A stretch of DNA of 14,654 nucleotides from Aquiflexum sp041751335 (GTDB lineage Bacteria; Bacteroidota; Bacteroidia; Cytophagales; Cyclobacteriaceae), in the NCBI RefSeq assembly GCF_041751335.1, contig NZ_JBGSXS010000069.1:1-14654 (forward strand), read 5' to 3'. Under the pieces are notes generated by a model. The model did not search any database, had not been told where the DNA came from, and saw nothing but the letters and a program-made list of their open reading frames with translations. Positions within the stretch are counted from its first letter, which is position 1; each line of letters opens with the position of its first letter. Shown in pieces: positions 1-8,800 of the stretch. Made by a program: the position numbers and the translations under genes.

Positions 1-470
1 CTCAAAATTGCATTATCCCCTGTAGGGAAAACAAAGTTATCTTTTCCGGTTTTGCGTATAACTCCATCAATATGACTATCGTTGCTTGCTCCGGCATGAG
101 AGGCTCCATCAAGGAAATCCACAAATTCAGTTGCAATATCCACGCGATCAGTAAGTATGATGCCATTTGCAAATGTAAGCTCACCTACAATTTGCAATAC
201 ATTGTCTACCTGCAGTGCATTGCTGGATTTGTTAATGGTAAAATTTTTAGCTTGGATTGGATTGGTTCCATTGAATGTCTGAGCGTCTGATCCAACAGCA
301 TGTAGCGTCCCCATATTATTGGTAAAGGTCCCTTTGTTTGAGAAATTACCAAAAAATCCGATTTCGGACCCTTGATGCATTCTCAAGTTGCCATTGTTTT
401 GAACCTGTGCAATCGAACAGATAGGTGCATACAATAATAGCACCAATAATGCATCCGGTAATAATTTCAT
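1..470 (-). CDS. N-terminal part of a secreted adhesin-like repeat protein (3' end beyond window)
   Basis: An open frame runs from an ATG at 468-470 to the window edge (about 156 residues) without a stop. Residues 1-21 form a signal peptide (MKLLPDALLVLLLYAPICSIA) with likely cleavage before Gln22; no proper lipobox surrounds Cys18. The mature part is rich in Asn, Gly and Thr and built of short strand-like units (GNLRMHQGSEIGFFGNFSN, then GTFTNNMGTLHAVGSD). The stretch near 140-156, VIRKTGKDNFVFPTGD, resembles a segment common in Bacteroidota surface proteins whose C-termini carry type IX secretion or gliding-motility-type sorting domains. That end is outside the window, so the sorting route is inferred. 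An exported beta-rich surface or adhesin protein is likely; exact function unknown. The ATG is preceded by an A/T-rich spacer without a Shine-Dalgarno sequence. Confidence 0.72.
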   Translation of the reverse strand, partial: MKLLPDALLVLLLYAPICSIAQVQNNGNLRMHQGSEIGFFGNFSNKGTFTNNMGTLHAVGSDAQTFNGTNPIQAKNFTINKSSNALQVDNVLQIVGELTFANGIILTDRVDIATEFVDFLDGASHAGASNDSHIDGVIRKTGKDNFVFPTGDNAIL

Positions 471-579
471 GGGTGAAGAGCGATCGGTAATGGGTGACGC
501 GTACTGAATTTTACTCGGGCATACAATATAGCCCTTATAATTAAAAGGTTATTAAAAAATTGAAATATAATAGTTACAT

Positions 580-606
580 AAATCACATATCATGAGCATG
601 TGATTT
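580..606. repeat. 9-bp inverted repeat between the deformylase and adhesin genes
   Basis: Perfect arms AAATCACAT (580-588) and ATGTGATTT (598-606) flank a 9-base loop. It lies about 100 bp downstream of the deformylase stop and about 110 bp upstream of the adhesin-like ATG. It could be a weak terminator for the first or an operator for the second. No T-run follows directly on the minus strand, so an intrinsic terminator is not clearly supported. Confidence 0.4.
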
Positions 607-704
607 TAAGAATCTTGTTTCGGTTTTAAAATACCAACACGGGAGGATTGTTTTGAAAAAGTAGGACATCTATCATTCCCTAAGGCTTCTTTTAAAATTC
701 CACC

Positions 705-1190
705 TCAACCCTTCCACTTAAACGCCTTATCATCCACTGCCTTCATCGTACAAAGGATGCCATCCAAATGGTCATATTCATGCTGGACAAGTTCCGAAAT
801 AGCTCCTTCTACATTCCAATTTTGTTTTTGCCAGTTTTCATCCAAATATTCCAAAGTCAGCGATTGGTGTCTTTTAACTTTTACCAAGAGATTTGGGAAA
901 CTCATGCAATCATCCCAAAGCTCAAATAGATCTGGGCTTGGATTTTTGATTTCTGGGTTGATGATGATGTAGGGTTTGTCGAGATTCAGGTAAAAAAGCC
1001 TTTTCATGATTCCCAATTGTGGTGCGGCGATACCCCTACCAAAACCATATCTGGTCCGAATATCCTCCATGGCTTCATGTAGATCTTTTACCCATGTTTG
1101 AACGAAGGGAAGTTCTTCTTTTTGGACTGCTTCGCAGATTTCATATAGTCTGGGATCACCCAGTTTGAGGATGTCATTGGTGGTTTTCAT
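705..1190 (-). CDS. def: Peptide deformylase-like protein, divergent
   Basis: Peptide deformylase removes the formyl group from the initiator methionine of nascent proteins, using a metal held by one Cys and two His. Numbered from an upstream in-frame ATG at 1217, the sequence shows motif I GRGIAAPQ (about 60-67), motif II DDCMS with Cys104, and motif III HEYDH (His146, Glu147, His150), so all catalytic and metal ligands are present. Motif II departs from the canonical EGCLS, as in secondary deformylase-like proteins. I chose the ATG at 1188-1190 because the reading then begins MKTTNDILKLGDPRLYE, the usual family start, and gives 161 residues, close to the roughly 170 of the family. The alternative ATG at 1217 adds nine residues. 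It lies downstream of lpxB with a 94-base spacer that holds a repeat. Substrate range (general or specialised) cannot be decided. Confidence 0.85.
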   Translation of the reverse strand: MKTTNDILKLGDPRLYEICEAVQKEELPFVQTWVKDLHEAMEDIRTRYGFGRGIAAPQLGIMKRLFYLNLDKPYIIINPEIKNPSPDLFELWDDCMSFPNLLVKVKRHQSLTLEYLDENWQKQNWNVEGAISELVQHEYDHLDGILCTMKAVDDKAFKWKG

Positions 1191-1235
1191 GGATATTTTT
1201 AATTTTCGAATAACCATTTATCAATTTAAGAAGGG

Positions 1236-1260
1236 CTCTGTGTTATCCTATGTGGTAATC
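1236..1260. repeat. Degenerate intergenic repeat copy downstream of lpxB
   Basis: The + strand carries CTCTGTGT (1236-1243) followed by TATCCTATGTGGTAATC (1244-1260). The second block matches 15 of 17 bases of 2502-2518 in the spacer upstream of lpxB, and the first is identical to 2537-2544 there. Both lie in noncoding DNA, so this is a dispersed intergenic repeat rather than chance coding similarity. Confidence 0.6.
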
Positions 1261-1284
1261 AAAAAAAACTCAAACCACTTAGTG

Positions 1285-2391
1285 TCAAATCTTCAAGCTC
1301 CCAACGATCATTTTGGCTGTGGCATCAGATGCTGAATCTCCTCCGAGTTTTTCTTTTATTTCTGTATAGCCATCTAAGATGGCAGCTTTATGATATATAT
1401 CTGCCAGAATTTTATTCAATTCCAGACTCAGTCTTTGAACATTAAATTCTCCCTGAATAAGTTCCGCTACCACTTCCCTTTCGGCAATCAAATTTACCAA
1501 TGAAATAAACGAAACTTTGATCAATCTTTTTGCTATGGCATAACTCACAAAGCTGGTTTTGTAAACAACCACCTGAGGTACCCTAAATAGTGCGGTCTCA
1601 AGGGTAGCTGTTCCGGAAGTCACGATGGCCGCATTGGCATGATGTAACAGGTCATAAGTCTGATCAAAAATAACTTTAATACCTGCTTTGATGGCAGGTT
1701 CATAGAGTGTAGAAGATAGATTGGAAACTCCGGCAATGACGAACTGGGCCTGGGGAAAATTCCTGACCACCTCTAACATCACCCGCATCATATTTTGGAT
1801 TTCCTGCTTTCTGCTTCCCGGCAGCAATGCAATGATGGGGCTGTAGCTCAATTCATTCTTTTGGTGAAAAAAAGGATGAGGTTCAAATTTGGCTATTTCA
1901 TCCAAAAGAGGGTTGCCTACATAATGGACTTTAATCCCAAATTTCTCAAAAAAAGCCGGCTCAAACGGCAATATGCAATAAACCTGGTCTGTGAAGGCTT
2001 TGATCTTCATAGCCCTTTTTTGGTTCCAAGCCCAGACTTTTGGTGGGATGTAATAATGAACAGGGATGGAATGTTTCTTTGCAAATTCCGCTATCTTCAT
2101 ATTGAATCCGCCATAATCTACCAGAATCAATACATCAGGTCTGTTTGCAATAATATCCTCTTTGACAATCCTCAGAAATTTCAGGACTTTTCTGAATCCC
2201 AACGCAACCTCTATAAATCCCATCAAAGCCACTTCCTCATAGTGGACTCTGAGCTTCTGCCCTTCGGCACTCGAAAAATCTCCACCCATACCACGAAAAG
2301 AAGCATCACTATCCAAACCCTTGATCGCTCTGATCAAATTGGAGGCATGTAAGTCCCCGGATCTTTCACCTGATATGATATAGTATCGCAT
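1285..2391 (-). CDS. lpxB: Lipid-A-disaccharide synthase LpxB
   Basis: LpxB (glycosyltransferase family 19) joins UDP-2,3-diacylglucosamine and 2,3-diacylglucosamine-1-phosphate to form the beta-1,6-linked lipid A disaccharide on the inner face of the cytoplasmic membrane. Family blocks appear in order over 368 residues, a full length: SGERSGDLHASNLI (7-20), MGFIEV (57-62), VDYGGFN (91-97), PPKVWAWNQKR (116-126), LPFEP (141-145), VGNPLLDE (158-165), LLPGSRKQEI (189-198) and SGTATLETAL (259-268). The usual VGHP block reads VGNP here. The start ATG at 2389-2391 gives MRYYIISGERSGD, the standard family opening. It stands between queD and the deformylase gene, both transcribed the same way, with repeat-bearing spacers on either side. 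It may therefore have its own promoter, but I found no exact TAnnTTTG in its spacer. Confidence 0.97.
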   Translation of the reverse strand: MRYYIISGERSGDLHASNLIRAIKGLDSDASFRGMGGDFSSAEGQKLRVHYEEVALMGFIEVALGFRKVLKFLRIVKEDIIANRPDVLILVDYGGFNMKIAEFAKKHSIPVHYYIPPKVWAWNQKRAMKIKAFTDQVYCILPFEPAFFEKFGIKVHYVGNPLLDEIAKFEPHPFFHQKNELSYSPIIALLPGSRKQEIQNMMRVMLEVVRNFPQAQFVIAGVSNLSSTLYEPAIKAGIKVIFDQTYDLLHHANAAIVTSGTATLETALFRVPQVVVYKTSFVSYAIAKRLIKVSFISLVNLIAEREVVAELIQGEFNVQRLSLELNKILADIYHKAAILDGYTEIKEKLGGDSASDATAKMIVGSLKI

Positions 2392-2396
2392 TTTAA

Positions 2397-2566
2397 TTTT
2401 AACACAAAGCGCTCAGTGTACTCTGAGAAATATATTTGATAGTGAATTTTTAAAAACAATATTTAGGTTTACTCATGAAGATAATAGAACCTTAAATTCT
2501 ATATCCTTTGTGGTAAACATCCTTCATTAACATACCCTCTGTGTCTTCCGAGCACTCTATGGTAAA
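2397..2566. repeat. Degenerate repeat with imperfect terminal inverted arms filling the queD-lpxB spacer
   Basis: The spacer between queD and lpxB is bounded by a left arm at 2397-2432 (begins TTTTAACACAAAGCGCTCAG) and a right arm at 2532-2566 that is its imperfect reverse complement, about 20 of 30 positions matching by eye. An internal copy of one unit, TATCCTTTGTGGTAAAC (2502-2518), is repeated downstream of lpxB. Read on the minus strand, the units resemble ACCACAAAGGA / ACACAGAG. The layout recalls a small non-autonomous or palindromic intergenic repeat; no coding capacity is visible. Confidence 0.5.
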
Positions 2567-2573
2567 CTAAATC

Positions 2574-2993
2574 CTACTCACCAAAGTACTCCACAAAATT
2601 TCTGGGAGTTTCGTAAAGAGTTAGTTTGTAGAGGCCTCCTTGGGGAACGATCTCATTGACGGCAGGTAGGAGTATTTTCCAAAATTCCATAACGAGGTTT
2701 TCGCAGCTTGCCATTTTACCCTGCATAAAGTCAACATCCACGTTGAGGTTTTTGTGATCCACTTTGTCAATCACCAAAGTTTTGATCAAAATACTCAGCG
2801 CTTTTAGGTCCACTACAAAACCGGTTTCAGGGTCAGGAAGACCTTTGACCGTCACGATAAGTTCAAAATTGTGCCCATGCCAATTGACATTGGAGCAAGG
2901 TCCAAAAACCTCCTTATTTTTCTCCTCTGTCCAATTTGGATTCCAAAGCTTATGTGCGGCATTAAAATGCTCTTTTCTACAAACGTGTACCAT
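2574..2993 (-). CDS. queD: 6-carboxy-5,6,7,8-tetrahydropterin synthase / PTPS-family protein QueD
   Basis: QueD converts 7,8-dihydroneopterin triphosphate into 6-carboxytetrahydropterin, the precursor used by QueE in 7-deazaguanine (queuosine) synthesis. With the ATG at 2991-2993, the 139-residue protein has zinc ligands His14 (FNAAH), His39 and His41 (WHGH), catalytic Cys33 (FGPCSN), the Asp79-His80 pair (VDHKNLN) and the substrate-anchoring Glu128 (YETP). The frame is open further up to a GTG at 3041. I prefer the ATG because the protein then opens MVHVCRKEHFNAAH like its family, AGGA lies 10 bases before it, and a candidate promoter element sits inside the longer version. It is distant from queE, about 8.4 kb away. 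A pterin-synthase paralogue with another role is possible, but the motif set fits QueD. Confidence 0.9.
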   Translation of the reverse strand: MVHVCRKEHFNAAHKLWNPNWTEEKNKEVFGPCSNVNWHGHNFELIVTVKGLPDPETGFVVDLKALSILIKTLVIDKVDHKNLNVDVDFMQGKMASCENLVMEFWKILLPAVNEIVPQGGLYKLTLYETPRNFVEYFGE

Positions 2994-3019
2994 GATAGGG
3001 TATTCCTGATTTCGGTGTG

Positions 3020-3027
3020 CAAAAATA
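3020..3027 (-). promoter_or_regulatory. Candidate -7 element upstream of queD
   Basis: The minus strand reads TATTTTTG, an exact match to the Bacteroidota -7 consensus TAnnTTTG, 26 bases before the preferred queD ATG. A second identical match is at 3074-3081. No clear -33 TTG stands at the usual spacing for either, so promoter identity is tentative. Confidence 0.35.
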
Positions 3028-3105
3028 AAGCTATTCTTCACAAAAACATAGGCATTCCCAAGAGAATGAAAATCAAAAATAAATGCAAGAGTAAGTCGAC
3101 CTGAA

Positions 3106-3771
3106 TCAATTGTTCAAAGACCGTATCAATTTGACCATATCTTCCTCATCCCTGAGGTCTAGATTCATTTTCCCTATCAGGTCCAATACTTTGGGAGTAT
3201 CATCGCCAAATGCATCTATTAATTGTTTACGCTTTGTTTTAAAAGGAATTACGGTTTCTTTATGAGCAATAAAAAATTCCATTTTGCTTTGGAAGGCTTT
3301 TGATTTTTGGGATCCATAGGCAGCTGATGGATCATCGGAAATGTATTTGGACTTGTATTTCAAAAGGGTATATTCTCCCTCTGTCAAAACCTGTGCAAAA
3401 GTCCCTTTCCCTAACTTGGGAAGATCAAATCCTGATTTATAGATTTCTTTGGAACCCGATGGCTCAATAATAAAACCAAGAATATTTTTTCCTGAATAGC
3501 CCATCAATTCACCCAATCTATTAACCTCCAGCATATTTCCAAATAAATTAAACCTAATGGCAATATTACTAATGGTGTCTTTTTTACTTACCAAAATAGC
3601 CCCTTGGGTAAAATTTCCCATATATGGATCCCCTTTGACTTCTGGGTATGCATTTGCTATCAATGGAGCACCGGGAACGCTCACATCAAGTAGTGTTTCT
3701 ACCTGTCCTAATGCCTGAAATGTGAAAAGAGATAAACAAATAGCAATGGTAAAAGGGCATAACTTGATCAT
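3106..3771 (-). CDS. Secreted protein of unknown function, last gene of the SusCD operon
   Basis: This 221-residue protein has a signal peptide at 1-22 (ending QALG, then Gln) and no lipobox, so it should be periplasmic or surface-exposed. I do not know its function. The layout GDPYMGNFTQGAILV near 46-60, then IAIRFNLFGNMLEV (about 70-83), and a Lys-rich C-terminal segment (LIDAFGDDTPKVLDLIGKM near 184-202, then DEEDMVKLIRSLN) matches a widespread Bacteroidota family of small secreted proteins with no assigned activity, as I recall it. The gene starts 58 bases after the Calx-beta-like lipoprotein gene on the same strand, so it is probably the fourth gene of the susC transcript. There is no obvious terminator after its stop before queD. 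Confidence 0.75.
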   Translation of the reverse strand: MIKLCPFTIAICLSLFTFQALGQVETLLDVSVPGAPLIANAYPEVKGDPYMGNFTQGAILVSKKDTISNIAIRFNLFGNMLEVNRLGELMGYSGKNILGFIIEPSGSKEIYKSGFDLPKLGKGTFAQVLTEGEYTLLKYKSKYISDDPSAAYGSQKSKAFQSKMEFFIAHKETVIPFKTKRKQLIDAFGDDTPKVLDLIGKMNLDLRDEEDMVKLIRSLNN

Positions 3772-3829
3772 AAAAGATTTTTATTTAAAAAAGGAATTTT
3801 TTGATCTTAGAAAATTTTTGCGTTGATAG

Positions 3830-4336
3830 CTATTGCTGTGAAATTCTGATACCAACCCGCTTATAGCGCTCACTGGGCTTGACCGTGCCATTTCCTACTA
3901 ATTCCAATACCAAATCAACAGGACCTGTTCCTGCACCGGGATCCAGTATCTGGATTTGGACATCTGCAAAACTGGAATTGGCGGATATGGCTTCCTGACC
4001 GCTGATGTTGAAATGTATACCCTCTATTGCTGTAGTTTCACCTGCAACTACCCTATAAGTAAACAATTCATCATTGGCTTTTTGTGGGCTTACAAAATTT
4101 ACCCTAAGGCTAAGTGCCCCAGTTCTTCTCGTGATCAAGGGATCTGAAGTTGCTAAAGCAAAAGTAGGGCGTGGCACCCTTATTAATAGAGGAAAATCTT
4201 TACCCAATACTGGACTGTTCATCACTGTGGCGTCCCATTCAATCAGCGAATCTTCAAATAAAGGGAATTCCTGCTCTATGCATGAACTTGTGTACATACA
4301 GATCAAAACCAAAAAGAGTCCTATAAATTTTTTCAT
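3830..4336 (-). CDS. Calx-beta-like lipoprotein downstream of SusD
   Basis: The ATG at 4334-4336 gives a 168-residue protein opening MKKFIGLFLVLICMYTSSC, a lipoprotein signal with a probable lipidated Cys19 followed by acidic residues (IEQE). It begins 13 bases after the susD stop. An upstream ATG (4363) would overlap susD and put extra residues before the signal peptide, so I reject it. The mature part has AIEGIHFNISGQ and NSSFADVQIQILDPG, which match the pattern of Calx-beta/DUF4843-type Ig-like domains found in small lipoproteins next to SusCD pairs. By position it corresponds to the SusE-like or surface binding component, assisting substrate capture at the outer membrane. Ligand unknown; domain assignment is by eye. 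Confidence 0.75.
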   Translation of the reverse strand: MKKFIGLFLVLICMYTSSCIEQEFPLFEDSLIEWDATVMNSPVLGKDFPLLIRVPRPTFALATSDPLITRRTGALSLRVNFVSPQKANDELFTYRVVAGETTAIEGIHFNISGQEAISANSSFADVQIQILDPGAGTGPVDLVLELVGNGTVKPSERYKRVGIRISQQ

Positions 4337-4349
4337 TTGATTATCCAAT

Positions 4350-5855
4350 TTAATATCCAGCATTTTGTTCTAAGTTTTTATTGCCATCCACTTCCGCTTG
4401 TGGGATGTTTGCCAGAATCCTAAAATCTGAAAATGGAACATTTCCTTGCTGCTTTATAATATCCTTTCCATATCTTTTGAGATCCAAAAAACGATGACCT
4501 TCAAATGCTAATTCCTTTCTCCTTTCCAACAATATCTCAGAGAGCAAATCCTCACCACTGAGATCCACTTCTTCCACGCCTCTGGCTTTTTTGAGAAAAT
4601 TCAAATCCTCTAAAGCCAGATCCTCTTGACCCAGATGGAAATATGCTTCCATCCTGTTTAGCAGCATTTCAGATTTCCTGATTACCGGAATATTGTCCCC
4701 GAAGGCAAAGCCGCTTTTTGAAGCAAACTTAATGCATTCCATCCGTCTTCCGGAACCATTTGCAACCCTTCCCGGACCGACTTCAAATTGGAATGCCCTG
4801 ACATCTTTTCCCCTATCGGCAATTACCAAATTTGGCCCTGTACCGGTCACCGAAATCCCCATTAAGTTGACAAACGCAGGGGTAGGGATCAGGTCACCCC
4901 AACCTCCAACTTGTGTTGTATTTTCAAGATTTCTGATGGTTGTATAAGTGGCTTGGATAGATTCATTGGCACCGTTGCTTTCAGAAGCATTTTCAAACCT
5001 AAGGTCGAAAATGGATTCAGGGTGTACAGATAACCTCCACCCTGCGATATAATCGTCACCTTCCAATAATTTACCTCTTGAGGAGGCCAATGCTTCATTG
5101 GACAGATCCGCTGCTTTTACCCAATCTTGGTTATAAAGTGCAACTCTTGAGAGTAATGCCTTGGCAGCAGATTGGGAGGCAAATTGAATACCACGATTGT
5201 CATTCAAAAGACGGATGGCATCTTCAAGATCTTTATAAATTTGGGCATAAACCTGTTCTACGCTTGACCTTGCCGTCTGTCTGTTGAGTGCTTTTTCAAT
5301 ATCTGATGTTCTGACACCTTCCAAAACCAGTGGGATTCCGCCTTTATCAAGTTCCGGTACAGTCACTCCTGGTAAGTATGCATATGCCTTAACCAGATCA
5401 AAGTAAAAAAGTGCCCGAAGGAATTTCGCTTCCCCTTCCCATCTGCTTTTTGTGGAAGCTGGTACTGCGGGAGTCCCTTGAACACCCGGAATAGCCTCCA
5501 AAAACAGATTTAGTTCATTGATCCCAAAATAAAAGTTTGTCCAATGGGCATAGTGGGAATAAGGTTGATTTCGAGTCTCGTTGAACAGCCGTCCTGAGTT
5601 ATTTGTTGCTAGACCATTGTCTGCCAAGGCATCCCCAAATGAAGTTAGGTTCCTGCCGTATGCAGAGACTGCCCTCAGTCTCGCATAGGGTGAATTAAGC
5701 GCTGCCTCCATATTCTCAGGAGTGCTAAGAGCATCAAATCCAGCTATGGACTGTCTTGGATCAACCTTCAGGATACCTTCACAGGAAACCAGGGGAAAAG
5801 CAATTACAATTGCCAGCCCAAGAGATTTCAACATATTGTAAATAATGATTTTCAT
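4350..5855 (-). CDS. SusD/RagB-family nutrient-binding outer membrane lipoprotein
   Basis: SusD-like lipoproteins form the lid over the SusC transporter and capture the substrate at the cell surface. The 501-residue protein has a lipoprotein signal ending FPLVSC with lipidated Cys25, TPR-type helices through the N-terminal two thirds, and the family's C-terminal signature ERRKELAFEGHRFLDLKRYG from about residue 444. It ends IPQAEVDGNKNLEQNAGY, the typical C-terminus of this family (IPQxE...N.NL.QN.GY). It starts 13 bases after the susC stop, so the two are cotranscribed. A second in-frame ATG at 5834 gives a shorter signal peptide and is possible. No glycoside hydrolase, sulfatase, peptidase or sigma/anti-sigma gene is nearby, so the bound substrate is not revealed by context. 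Confidence 0.95.
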   Translation of the reverse strand: MKIIIYNMLKSLGLAIVIAFPLVSCEGILKVDPRQSIAGFDALSTPENMEAALNSPYARLRAVSAYGRNLTSFGDALADNGLATNNSGRLFNETRNQPYSHYAHWTNFYFGINELNLFLEAIPGVQGTPAVPASTKSRWEGEAKFLRALFYFDLVKAYAYLPGVTVPELDKGGIPLVLEGVRTSDIEKALNRQTARSSVEQVYAQIYKDLEDAIRLLNDNRGIQFASQSAAKALLSRVALYNQDWVKAADLSNEALASSRGKLLEGDDYIAGWRLSVHPESIFDLRFENASESNGANESIQATYTTIRNLENTTQVGGWGDLIPTPAFVNLMGISVTGTGPNLVIADRGKDVRAFQFEVGPGRVANGSGRRMECIKFASKSGFAFGDNIPVIRKSEMLLNRMEAYFHLGQEDLALEDLNFLKKARGVEEVDLSGEDLLSEILLERRKELAFEGHRFLDLKRYGKDIIKQQGNVPFSDFRILANIPQAEVDGNKNLEQNAGY

Positions 5856-5868
5856 AATTTTTATTCAA

Positions 5869-8800
5869 TTAGAATCCTGCCTGAATTCCTAGGGTGTAGT
5901 TTTTTGTCTGAGGAATGATCCCTGTGGCCGCTCCAAGGAATTCGGGGTCATAGCCAGGATAATCTGTATAGGTCCACAAATTGATCCCCTGTGCAAAGAT
6001 CCGAACAGTAGAAAGTCCAAGACCTCTGATCAGTTCAGGTTTAAAATTGTAAGCCAATGTGAGTTGTTTTAAACGGATGTAATCAGCTTTTAACAATACA
6101 GCAGAACCTGTATTCATATTGACAGACCTTACTTCTGGACCACCCGCATAAGGTCTAGGGATATCAGTGATCTGCCCCGGGCTTGTCCATCTTCTGTCAG
6201 CTACCTCTCTGAGTGCATTGGTAGTAAGTCGTGTTCCATTTTCTCTCAGAGAATTGTACTGTCCATCTGGAATAATGCGACCGTATTCATAATTGAAAAA
6301 AACAATGGCCTCAAATCCTTTGAAGTAAAAGGCATTTTGAATTCCACCATAATGGCTTGGAAGAGAATTTCCTAAGTATACCCTGTCTTCCGCAACAGGT
6401 TGGTAGGTAATATTGCCATTTCTATCATACCACATCGGTCTTCCTGTTGCTGGATTTACACCTGCATATTGCTGTGTAAAATGGGTCCCCAAAGAATGCC
6501 CAACGGCAATTGATGGGTCTGAGGGCAGGAACATATTATTTCCATAAAGTTTGGTGATTTCATTTTCGATGTAGGTGTAATTGAAACTAGTGCTCCATTT
6601 AAATCCGCCTCTCTCCAAATTGATAGCTGTAAGCTCAAGTTCTATCCCTCTGTTCATCAATTCTCCCACATTTGTGGTAACTGAGGTAAATCCATTAGAA
6701 GCAATGACAGGAAGATCCAACAATAAATCTTTGGATTTACGGTTAAAAAGATCAACTGAGCCTATAAATCGATTGGATAACAAACCGAAATCCACTCCAA
6801 AATTAATCGATTGGTTGATTTCCCAGCTGAGGTTTCTGTTTTCGAGACCTAAGGGCCTAATACCTCCGGCACCGGCATAATTTCCAGCAGCGCCATATAG
6901 TCCCCTTGCAGAGAAATTCCCAATTTGATCATTTCCGGTTTTGCCATAGGATGCTCTGATTTTCAATTCAGAAATTATGTCAGAATTTCGCAGGAAAGAC
7001 TCCTCTTTAAGATACCAACCTACTCTCACAGATGGAAAAAAACCATATTGTGTATCCATTCCGAATCTGGAAGATCCATCATAGCGACCGGTCAGTGTCA
7101 GCATATATTTTTTCCTGAAATCATAATTAACTGAAGCAAAAGACCCTATTCTTCTGTATCCTGACCAAAAAGCTGAAATATTTTCGGGGGTGGCACCGGA
7201 TTGAATCGTCCTGAATTCAAATGAAGGAAAACCAATAGCAGACCCAAACAGACCCTCATTGGTTTCTGACCTATATTCCATACCACCCAATACAGAAACG
7301 GTATGGTCAAAGGCAAAAGTCTTGAACCAGTTTAAGGTCTGTGTAGTGATAAAATTCACATTCCAATTGGACTGTGCAGAAGCACGTCCTCTGATTCCCG
7401 CCCCATCGGGTGTTCTTGGGTCTCTGAACTGTTCACCCTGCACCATGCGGTAATCTAACCCAACCAGTGATCGGAATATCAGGTTTTCCATAATCTGATA
7501 GTTTGCACCAAGATTACCTACCAAGGTATTTGTCCTTTGACTCCCGGAGTTGTAAGCATTGACCATGGCTATATTTTGGTTCAAAACCCCCGCGATATTG
7601 GTATTGAATGAGCCGTCTTCATTGAATATCGCATTATGTGGCAAAATCAGAGAGGACGAGAATGCCGGATTGCCCAAGAATGAACCAGAGGTAGCAAATG
7701 GTATATTCTGTCCAAAGGTGGAAATGTTAAGACTATTTTCAATTCTTAGTCTTGGATTGGCTTGATGACTGAGGGCTATGGATAAAGTCCCCCTCTCGAA
7801 ATCAACCGGCTTAAAAGTACTTTCTTGATAGTTGTACGATCCCGAAATCCTAAAAAGAGTTCTGTCATCTCCACCCGAAACGGCAAGCTCATAATTTTGC
7901 AAACTTCCCGATCCTATCATCTGTCTTTGCCAATCATATGTAGAAAGATCAGCAGCCACGGCGTCTAATTGCTCAGGACTTAGACTTTGCCAATTGGAGG
8001 GGAGAATTCCCATATTATTCAGGGTGTTTGCTACAGCTATTGGACTGCCAGTATTTGACCAAGCTTCTTTTCTAAGTTGATACCATTCCTGGGAATTGTA
8101 GACATCCAAAAATTTCAATGGCTGACTACTTCCCACAAAAGAATTAAAATTAAATTGGGCTTTGCCCTGCTTACCTTTTCTGGTGGTAATGATTACCACT
8201 CCATTAGCAGCTTGCGCACCATATATGGCAGCAGAAGCAGCATCTTTAAGAATTTCGATGGATTCAATATCATTCGTATTGAGGAAGGCCAACGGATTCG
8301 ATTGGGTAAAAGTAGCATCATCCCGAGAATTGATCTGAACGCCATCTACTACATATAGCGGTTCATTGCCAGCATTGATAGAACCTGTACCACGGATTCT
8401 GATATTTACAGCACCACCAGGAAGCCCGTTAGCTGAAGAAACATGGACACCTGCTGCCCTTCCCTGTAATGCGCGATCAAAAGATTGCATCGGAAGGTTT
8501 TCTATGAGTTCTCCCTTGACTGAAGATACAGCTCCCGTAATTTCACGCTTGGCTTGGACACTATACCCAGTTACCACAAATTCTTCCAAGCTTTTAGTAT
8601 CTGGTTTCAACGAAACATTGACATTAGACCTGTTGTCAACCAAAGCTTCTTGAAATACCGATCCGATAAACCGGAATACCAAAACATTGTTGCTTTCAGG
8701 GACACTCAATGAATATTTTCCATCCAAGTCTGTAGCTGTACCGATCATGGTTCCCTTTACCATTACAGTTACACCCGGCATAACAAAACCATCCTCAGCC

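Noticed and set aside
616..639. Hairpin TGTT..GGT / ACC..AACA downstream of the deformylase gene
   Set aside because: The arms are short and interrupted by bulges and there is no clean T-run, so it is not good enough to call a terminator.
1795..2352. Long open frame on the + strand opposite lpxB (185 residues)
   Set aside because: It is wholly inside the convincing lpxB gene, shows no recognisable domain, and is a by-product of codon use on the opposite strand.
2397..2566. Insertion sequence or full MITE call
   Set aside because: Ends are too degenerate and I see no target-site duplication or transposase; kept only as a degenerate repeat.
2994..3041. GTG-initiated N-terminal extension of queD
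   Set aside because: The extra 16 residues do not match the family, and a candidate -7 element lies within them; the ATG at 2993 fits better.
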